Assembly (NCBI GenBank): GCA_024516035.1 | Contig: CM044957.1 | Coordinates: forward strand, 20,154,676 to 20,218,675 | DNA from: Bactericera cockerelli | Lineage: Eukaryota > Arthropoda > Insecta > Hemiptera > Triozidae | Length of the DNA: 64,000 nt | Direction: 5' to 3' | In this document: piece after piece, positions 57,005 through 64,000 of the stretch | Position numbering within the stretch: the first letter of the stretch is position 1 | Layout of the letters: the number at the start of each line of letters is the position of its first letter | Translations under genes and position numbers: made by a program | Notes under the pieces: generated by a model | Told to the model about the DNA's origin: nothing | Seen by the model: the letters and a program-made list of their open reading frames with translations, nothing else | Databases searched by the model: none

Positions 57005-57252
57005 TCTCTATATATAAATGTCAAAGTCACTCACTGACCACTGACCACTGACCACTGACTGATCATCGCTCTACAGCCCAAACCGTAAGTCCTAGGAAGC
57101 TGAAATTTGGTAGGTAGCTTTGTCTTATAGTCTAGATGTGCAATAAGACGGGATTTTTCGAAACTCCCACTACAACACCTGCCATTGACGAAAAAGGATT
57201 TTTTGCTTTCACGGCCATGCCTCGGCCCGCAAAGCGGGCGACAGCCCGCTAG
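57005..57252 (+). mobile_element. Non-autonomous Helitron
   Basis: It starts TCTCTATATATAAATGTCAA after an A and ends GCGGGCGACAGCCCGCTAG before a T. The 6-bp stem GCGGGC/GCCCGC (57234-57239, 57244-57249) lies just inside the CTAG end. A TC start, a 3' hairpin, CTRR and insertion between A and T are the defining Helitron features. No Rep/helicase is encoded. Three tandem CTGACCA-type words lie near the start. Confidence 0.85.
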
Positions 57253-57344
57253 TAATAAATATAAATAAGTTCTTAACAAGACACTTCCGGTCGCAAAAAA
57301 AAACCTGAAGTAATGCAAAAGGTCTAGCTCAGTGCGGTCATGCG

Positions 57345-57450
57345 CTATCCAAGAGGTCTATTTTACGAAAGTTGAGCTTTTAAATGAGCTTTTTCAAATA
57401 CGGGCTATCTCGCGAAGTACCGGTGCGATTGAGCTGAAATTTACTAAGCT
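57345..57450 (-). repeat. Family G fragment
   Basis: AAAGTTGAGCTTTTAAATGA then ATCTCGCGAAGTAC and GATTGAGCTGAAATTTACTA matches the reverse complement of 20065-20160. Confidence 0.6.
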
Positions 57451-57488
57451 TTTAATTTTGACATTTTCATGTCTTTGCTCTGGCACAT

Positions 57489-57728
57489 AACCAAAATTAT
57501 GTGACGAAATTATGTAACGAAATTATGTAACGATATTATGTAACGATATTATGTAACGAAATTATGTAACAATATTATGTAACGATATTATGTAACGATA
57601 TTATGTAACGAAATTATGTAACGATATTATGTAACGATATTATGTAACGAAATTATGTAACGATATTATGTAACGATATTATGTAACGATATTATGTAAC
57701 GATATTATGTAACGATATTATGTAACGA
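57489..57728. repeat. 13-bp satellite-like array
   Basis: About 18 units alternate between AAATTATGTAACG and ATATTATGTAACG. The order of A-type and T-type units is itself partly repeated (A, T, T). Confidence 0.95.
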
Positions 57729-57842
57729 AATATTGAATTGTAAAGGGAGAGAAGAGGGAAAGTGTGTGTCATGCGCACAATGGCGAAGTATTGAATTGTA
57801 GAGGGAGAGAAGAGAGAACGTATGTGTCATGCGCACAATACG
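57726..57842. repeat. 58-bp tandem duplication
   Basis: CGAAATATTGAATTGTAAAG through GTGTCATGCGCACAAT occurs twice in tandem with about six differences. It directly follows the 13-bp array. Confidence 0.9.
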
Positions 57843-58059
57843 AAATTTGGTCAGTTGGGTTTTGGACCTTGAATAGTAAAGATGAAAATGTCCCAATGGT
57901 TGCAGACTCGTATGCAAGCGTTTTTTTTGACATTTTTTTGAAAGTTGAGGTTTTTCACACTCAAATCTGACCGTCCCAATATATCTCTGAATTTTTTTTA
58001 CCCTGCCACAAATATTTTTTTTTTTTTTTGTCCCGTTATGGAAATAACGATTTTCTATT

Positions 58060-58361
58060 GAAACAAGAAAAGGAATTGATTGAACTTCTGAATTGTTTTT
58101 ATCATTCGCAAATTGGAAAGTCTATTATCAGAAATGTTTTTACCATATCTTTATTATCAGAAATGTTTTTACCATATCTTGTGATTATCTACCATAGACA
58201 AGACTACATAATCATACATATTTGGGTAGGTATTTGATATTTTTGATGGCCATAGGTATGAAGTGAGAAAAAATAATCAATAAAATTCACTACCAATACA
58301 TGACTACCAAATGTTTTTCTTTCACCAGCACGGCCATGCCTCGGTGCTTACATACCGGCTA
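58060..58361 (+). mobile_element. Helitron-like element, 3' end recognised
   Basis: It ends CCAGCACGGCCATGCCTCGG then TGCTTACATACCGGCTAG before T; CGGT and ACCG can pair just inside CTAG. It aligns with 20318-20563. It contains a 29-bp tandem duplication of TATTATCAGAAATGTTTTTA (58120-58180). The 5' end is uncertain. Confidence 0.55.
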
Positions 58362-58635
58362 GTGAATACATACTGTTTTTGAGATTAATGATTAAGATTA
58401 ATCTCTACAGTTTCCGTGCCCACGGAGCGACTGGCACGTGATAGTGGCGGAACTGTCAATTATTTTTGACTTATCAAAAGAAGTAGCCTTCAACGCTAAT
58501 AAAGTTAATGTCAAAAATGAAAATTAATTATACGCTCATAACGGGATGAATCGATACTCTGTTGATAAGAGATATGTGATATTGGGACTACTTTTTATTT
58601 CGTCAGGCTAAATAAGCTGCACTCCTTTAGTATAT

Positions 58636-58760
58636 ATTTTACTTCCTATTGCCTAGAAGATATAGAAAGTATTGTTTTTGGTCGGTTTTTAGACTCTCCG
58701 GATTTCAAAAAAGTAATTTTTATTAAATGGTCCGTTCGTATATGTATATTACAATATTAC
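58636..58760 (+). repeat. Family C start
   Basis: ACTTCCTATTGCCTAGAAGA then TATAGAAAGTATTGTTTTTG and GTCGGTTTTTAGACTCTCCG. The stem-loop then AAAGTATTGTTT is the complement of the C ends at 30955 and 41375. Confidence 0.65.
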
Positions 58761-60064
58761 ATTGTATACTAGTATGTGTGTGTGTATACAAAATATCTCA
58801 AGAACGGGAAGTCGTAGAGCGATGGAATTTGTTAGATAGCTGCGGGGAACTAAAAGTATGGACCCTTTTGGTTATATCTCAAAAAAAATTAATAAATCGT
58901 AAACGTTAAGAGTTATAGAAACACTTAATGAAGTAAAATCGTCTATTTGTTGAATTTACACCTGTTTTTCATATTTTGAACATGAACTACGGAGATATTT
59001 CATATTTTCATAAGGAACCGTGGCGCAAGGGGCAGAGCTGCGTGCTTCACTTCGGTATCCGAGTTTATTCAAATTTTCATGTGGAAATACCTTTATAGAA
59101 AATGGCTGCCAAATTAAAGTGGTGCTTCAGTTCTGGACCTATAGGACCAGATTTGGTTATCGAGTTTATTTTCTAAATCTATGGGGTATGATATAGGTAT
59201 GTAGACTACGTAAGCACGTAGGTACTTTAGTAAAGGATTGTTGATAGTTTATGACGTGTTGCATACAGAAAAATATTTTAGGGGGCTCATAGAATTGATA
59301 GTGAAAACTGAAATATTAAAATAGGTACTAAATCTTGTTCGGTCAGTATAGTAAGCGTTTGCATTACCTCGCTCTCTCCTGTAAATTCTCCTCTGCAAAG
59401 GCACAAATTTTAAGAGCTAAATAAACATTCCTTTTATTTTACCTCGCCGTGTTTGCCTTGGTGCTTCACTTTATTCTCCTTCCCCTTCAAAATATATGCA
59501 CGATCACTCTTCTCGATACTTTCACAGATGGTCTCAACACCACAGAGCTTCTGTTCTTGACTTTTGCAACATAAAAAAAAAACACTTTTGATGAGACATA
59601 GGTAGATGCTTGCACATGCACACTATTACTTACGCTTCCTATTACATGTCATATCTTTTGAACAGATCAAGCTACTGAAATTTTAATATTTTGCCTGGAC
59701 TGTTCAGATGACGGTGCAAAATTTACCCGATCGAGCCTCAATATTTTTCAATAGAGGGTCGTTTTTATGGTTTTCAAAAGATGAAAACGTGATTTAAAAA
59801 AAAAAAATGCAATCTATCAATACATTCAATACACATAGAAAATGCGAAAGTCAGTTACCCACTCATCTCTATTTCTCCGTAGCGGTACGTTCTAGAAAGC
59901 TTAAAATGGTATGTATGCGTCTTCAATTAATTAAAAAATCAATATTCCAAACAGGAACAAAGGACGGACGGGAAAAGACAATACCCTCTTTACCACTCGT
60001 AAACTAGTGGTGGCTGAAATTTTGTATGAAGGTTAAGATGGTATCATTTCAGTTTCGACACCCT
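58761..60064. other. No recognised gene
   Basis: It begins with a TATCTCAAGAACGGGAAGTC phrase that may still belong to C. After that no gene or repeat is recognised. Confidence 0.35.
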
Positions 60065-60065
60065 G

Positions 60066-60176
60066 TATATTTTGAGGTGCAGATATCGAATTTGAGATTG
60101 ATTTTGAACTAACTGTTACCGTTGAGTCACCAGTGGTGGTAATAAGGAAAGTCGTGTGGTGTCACACCAGTTTATT
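60066..60176 (+). repeat. Family B 3'-end fragment
   Basis: TTTGAGATTGATTTTGAACT, ACCGTTGAGTCACCAGTGGT and GTCGTGTGGTGTCACACCAG match the B end. Confidence 0.8.
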
Positions 60177-60224
60177 ATTGACACTTTTTGTTAAGTAATG
60201 TCAAGCTAGCTAAGATTTGGTTCA

Positions 60225-60484
60225 GCCAGCGTCGATGGCATGTTGAATACACCGGTTCCCTTCAGAACACCGAAGTTAAGCGACATCCAGCGAGGTTAAG
60301 ACTTGGATGGGTGACCATTCAAATTCTAATTCTCGTGACGCTAGCTTTTCCCGGCCCCACTCAGGCTGGGTGAGGTCAATGTGAGTAGCAGGTTTGTGAG
60401 TTTCCTGCGAATGGAGGGTAAAACCCCCGTCGTGATATGACCATGGCAGTTGAAAGCGACGTTAAACCCCACTTAAAAAAAAAA
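60225..60484 (+). mobile_element. 5S rRNA-derived SINE, second copy
   Basis: It matches 41480-41766 with one noticed substitution (GACGCTAGC for GACGCTGGC at the end of the 5S-like head) and a shorter poly(A). AAGATTTGGTTCA flanks it at 60212-60224 and 60485-60497. Near identity and intact target duplications mean recent movement. Confidence 0.92.
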
Positions 60485-60497
60485 AAGATTTGGTTCA

Positions 60498-61659
60498 AAA
60501 TATTTTATGGCGATAAAAGATCATTTTTTTGTCCGAGCAAGCTGAAATTTTCAGAGAATGTTCCAGACTTGCTAGAATTTTAATTGATATAATTATTTTT
60601 AATGACACCATGTAAGCAACGTCAAGCTAGGCTTAGAAATGGGTCTCTTTTTCATCTATAGTTAGTTACCTAATGAGCTTTTCCATTATGTGTACTCTAA
60701 AGTGAGCTGTGATCAGTTTGATCAACTAGTTCTTTCTTGACAATAATGACCCAATTTAGTTCCTCCACTCCTACTGCTTTTTCTCCCACCCATCCTTTTT
60801 TGTCTCTTTCTCATCTCCAAATCAATTATGCCGTTGCGAAATAAAACCCTATTGAACATAGAGGAGCTTGTTCCCCAGTTGTATTTTTTCACTTCTTTTT
60901 TTCTCTCTCAAGAAATAATTACAACATTGAAAGAGCTTCTCAAATACCCTTGAGTGTATTTCAATTTTATTTTAATTTTTCTTCCTTTTCCTTTTGAACC
61001 ACTTATCATTTCCTCTGTTCTTTTGTCCTATCTTTTCTTCGACTGTAAACAGTAGAAGAGTTTCATTTGAAGACCATTCTAAAATCTTGAGCCTTTAGGA
61101 AAATACTCCTCATCAATTTTATCGAACAAATTTACAACAGCTCACTTTCGTTGATTTCGTTGGAGACTATTAGTTTTGGTATTGATATTGGTATCTATGA
61201 GTAGGGCTGTCGGCTACAAAAGCTCTTTGTCACTGAGACCTTAAATAGATCTTTTGTGACATGCCCATGTTATTCTAAAAGAGATCTTAGCTTATAATAT
61301 AGCTTAAGAATCTTTTGGTATCCATATCGTTAATGCCCCCAGGATAAGTATGACAAACAACAAATGCCAGGTAATCTTTTGGTTCATCTAGGACAATCTA
61401 GGTATTATAAACGAAATACCCTGGCATTAAATGACCATATCTTTATCGGATTCAACGCCGATAAGACTCAACTTTGAACTTCCATTCAAAGTAAATATCC
61501 AAATTCGTGAAAACTGGGATATTAGAGGCCTCATTCACCAAAAATCATTAAGCTGGTACACAGATGCCTCAAAACTAAATGGGAATACTAATAGAAAAGA
61601 AGTTTACGTGCAATACATTGTACAAATACAAAGCTACAATACAAAAAATTACAATACAT
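60498..61659. other. No recognised gene
   Basis: AT-rich sequence. Pyrimidine-rich runs at 60760-61040 have no clear splice partner. Confidence 0.4.
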
Positions 61660-61795
61660 TGTACATTTAAATTTAAAAAATTTTTTTTCTATATCTTATT
61701 TTGTAAATATTGTTAATTTTTTTTTATCTTTGTTAATAATTTATTGTTGTTTGTATTGTATAAAAAATAAAGTGTAAATAAATAAATAAAATACG
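61660..61795 (+). mobile_element. Retroelement 3' end (family L)
   Basis: TTTGTTAATAATTTATTGTT to AAAATAAAGTGTAAATAAAT then AAATAAA. It shares the AATAAAGTGTAAATAAATAA end with 26165 and 29480. Confidence 0.6.
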
Positions 61796-62049
61796 TGCCA
61801 AACTGAAAGACCCGAAAAGCTCTACGAAAATACCCCACCGTTTATCAAGGGGACGTCTATGCCATCTTACGTAGGTATTGAATTTTTATGATCGTGAAAG
61901 CTAAGGGGGTCGCACTGTGGTAAAACATCAAAAAAGGGGCAAAAAAAAGAGCCCGTTGATATTTTTTAATTAAAACTCATCGAGTTGGGTATTGAATGAA
62001 TTATAATTCGATAAGAGAATCTGTGTGAGGTTTACAGTTCACAAAAATA

Positions 62050-62210
62050 CTAGTATCATCATAGGGTGGCGTCATCGTGAACGATGGTAGCCAGACAGTG
62101 GAGGAATGACCCAGCACTTCTACCACTGTCTTTAGAAGGAGGCTAATAATTGACAATGGCCGCCAGAACCAAGCCAATGCTGGTCTACTACCTGTTTATA
62201 GTCCCCCCCC
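62050..62210 (+). mobile_element. Family K copy
   Basis: CATAGGGTGGCGTCATCGTG to TACTACCTGTTTATAGTCCC, the most complete K alongside 26405-26565. It ends in a C-run where the copy at 26405 continues CAGCCAGACTATAGTATAGT. Confidence 0.75.
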
Positions 62211-62364
62211 CCTTGTACCATTATCAAGAGAATAAGAGAGCCCAGAAAGAATGAGGTTAGAGAACACAGAATTACAACCACAGTAGCATGCAACAGTATC
62301 ATCATTCATCTACAATGTTTACATGGAAATGGTAGAGAAAAACTCAGAAGGGAGGGAAACCTAC

Positions 62365-62645
62365 CTGCCGGAATGTAGCGTCATGGTAGCGGATCGCCGG
62401 GGGGGTCTACAGCGCACAGAGTCATGGTGCCCCTCACTGAAGTAGCGGTGTAGTCTGGAGTCCTCACCCAGTGCCGTGGTGTGAGCGGGGGACAGCCTCA
62501 GTGGCGTGTGGTGTGCAGGGGACAACCCCAGTGGTGTATGATGGGCGGGGGACACACTCGCTGACGAAATTGGAGAGGGGGCAGTCAGCTGAAGAGTGCT
62601 GTCTAGGTCCCACTCGAGTGGAATGTCCTCAAACTGCATACAGCC
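62365..62645 (-). CDS. Candidate exon of an unidentified host gene
   Basis: GC-rich open stretch on the minus strand in an AT-rich region. It ends TCCGGCAG followed by GTAGGTTT, a strong splice donor (62364 downward). Its translation begins at a Met (62639; shortly after CGCGTCGGCTGT) or, if TGTATGCAG is an acceptor, at FEDIPLEWDLDST. It contains three tandem LSPAHHTPLG-like repeats (about residues 29-58) and a basic end (RCRPPRRSATMTLHSG). Synonymous differences among the three repeat units suggest protein-level constraint. I do not recognise the protein. It is either a first coding exon or an internal exon; the next exon would lie below 62360 but was not found. Confidence 0.55.
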
Positions 62646-64000
62646 GACGCGGGATCTCCGGGATAGTTAGATAATTATGTGTGTAAGCTTAGTTAAAAGG
62701 TTGATATGTGACTTGTCCTATTAGATTGAAAATTTAGTTTATGTGATTGAAATGAATGATGACTAGTTCTGTAATATGGATAAAATACGAGGGTATACCT
62801 ATGCTTTGATGCCCTTGATATTTTTCTTATTTCTCTAAATATTAAATAATTATAAATAAATAAATGGACTAAACGGGTAACCGATGATTATCCGCTGTCA
62901 ACTGCCGATCGTAAATTGAAAATAATAAAAGAAAATTTGTAATAACTTAACTTGTATATTACAAAAATCTCACTATAGCTTTTGAATGATTTGCAACAAA
63001 AAATATATTATTGAAAAAATATAGGTAGGTAAGGTTATAGAAATCCTAATTCTTAATCCAAAAAGGTTGCAATTTCAGATTCTAAAACGTCTTGAAATTT
63101 TCAAAAAAAAACTACATAATTTCTAAAAATGAAATTGTTCTTCTCTTAGTACAATAAAGTTTTCAAAAGAAGTACTGATTTAGAAAGTTAGGCCTTGAGT
63201 AGGTAATTATCAATCTATAATGATTCTCCAAGTACTCTTAAGTGATCTGACAGAGCTGATAGTAAAGTAATACACAGTTTACATTTCCCTGAAAACGAAT
63301 TCATCTACTTCTTGTAATAAGTAAGCTTAAGAAAACAATTTCCAACACACTGTTACCTCTACAAACTACAGGAGTCTAGCGCTGAAAACTTGTCCACACT
63401 ACTGGGGATAACACGCGAAATTTCCTTGAATTCACAACTTGGTTTAACACAGCGCATGTGGCACTAAACAGCAACAGTAAACGACTGTGTGTATCCCGAC
63501 GCTCTCGGAGAATTTTCTTCCTACCTCCCCATTTTACTCCCCATTTGCTTTTCCTCTTCCCGGTGTACCTTTTTTATCCTTTACCCGGCATTTTTTCAAT
63601 GCTGTTGCTCCCTCTAGTCGTTTATGTATCGTGTTCGTCATTCTAAGGTATACTTTCTTCTTTATCCTCAGTTTCATATTTTCTCTGAGCTCCTCCATCC
63701 ATCTCACTCTTCGTTGCATCAATTCTCACCTGATTTCTTATTTTACCCTCTTTATCAATTTCTTTCCACTCACTTTCTCAGAGTCTTCTTCTTAGGGTTA
63801 TGCTCCGTAAATCGCACCAACTCCCAAATTGCAAACAATTTTGAGGGTCAAAACAGCCTAATTTTAAATAAAACACATAAATCTAAATGTCTTTCTGTAG
63901 AAAAAAGCTCAGACTATTTCTTCTCATAAATACAGGTAACACACAAAATATCATCTGAGACAATAAACTGATGTGAACATCACACGACTTTTTAATACAC
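62646..64000. other. No recognised gene
   Basis: If the exon above is internal, this is its upstream intron. Overlapping open frames at 63458-63929 (+) are pyrimidine-rich and have no motif. Confidence 0.4.

Noticed and set aside
57489..57728. CRISPR-like array
   Set aside because: Units are 13 bp and contiguous, with no spacers, and the setting is eukaryotic; it is a simple tandem repeat.

Overview
The window looks like AT-rich, gene-poor nuclear DNA from an arthropod, most likely an insect. The grounds are the absence of bacterial-style gene packing, the many short interspersed elements with pol III promoters, Helitron, mariner-like and pogo-like remnants, GT/AG-type splice signals and long simple repeats. 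The species cannot be named from sequence alone; a hemipteran-like insect is a guess.

Only two stretches look like host coding sequence. The strongest is an intronless 415-codon gene at 45985-47232 (+). It encodes a coiled-coil protein with a Cys/Ser/Lys-rich C-terminal half, a run of seven cysteines spaced exactly seven residues apart, a KSVTF protein-phosphatase-1-type docking motif, and a polybasic tail ending in CLVM, a CaaX prenylation signal. The second is a GC-rich exon candidate at 62365-62645 (-) that ends in a good splice donor (CAG|GTAGGT). The rest of that gene lies outside the window or in exons I could not recognise.

Almost everything else that can be identified is repetitive. 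I use letters for families I cannot name. Family A is about 650-730 bp, with some 19 copies or fragments. Family B is about 620 bp. Family C is short. A, B and C each carry an imperfect stem-loop next to a GGAAGTATTGTGT-like motif and appear related in architecture. Family D is a palindrome-centred element with subterminal TTGCGACAA repeats and an 8-bp target duplication. Families E, G, H and I are fragments. J is a mariner-like MITE. K and L look like 3' ends of retroelements.

Two SINE types stand out. One has a tRNA-like head (36822, 56170) and the other a complete 5S rRNA-like head (41480, 60225). They share the same central body of about 80 bp. The two 5S copies differ by about one base, so they moved recently.

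Layout: 1-12 kb is a SINE fragment, a purine minisatellite, AT-rich unique DNA, a GC-rich MITE and an A-in-B nested insertion. 12-28 kb has D copies in opposite orientations, B, A, Helitron and retroelement ends. 28.8-30.1 kb is a 42-bp hairpin minisatellite. 30-45 kb has A and C fragments, tRNA-type SINEs, a pogo remnant carrying a nested SINE, and a 5S SINE. 45-48 kb holds the single-exon gene. 48-62 kb has microsatellites, a foldback mariner derivative, J, a SINE with perfect target duplications, a Helitron, a 13-bp satellite and the second 5S SINE. 62-64 kb has the exon candidate. No genuine tRNA or rRNA gene, CRISPR array or prokaryotic operon was seen.
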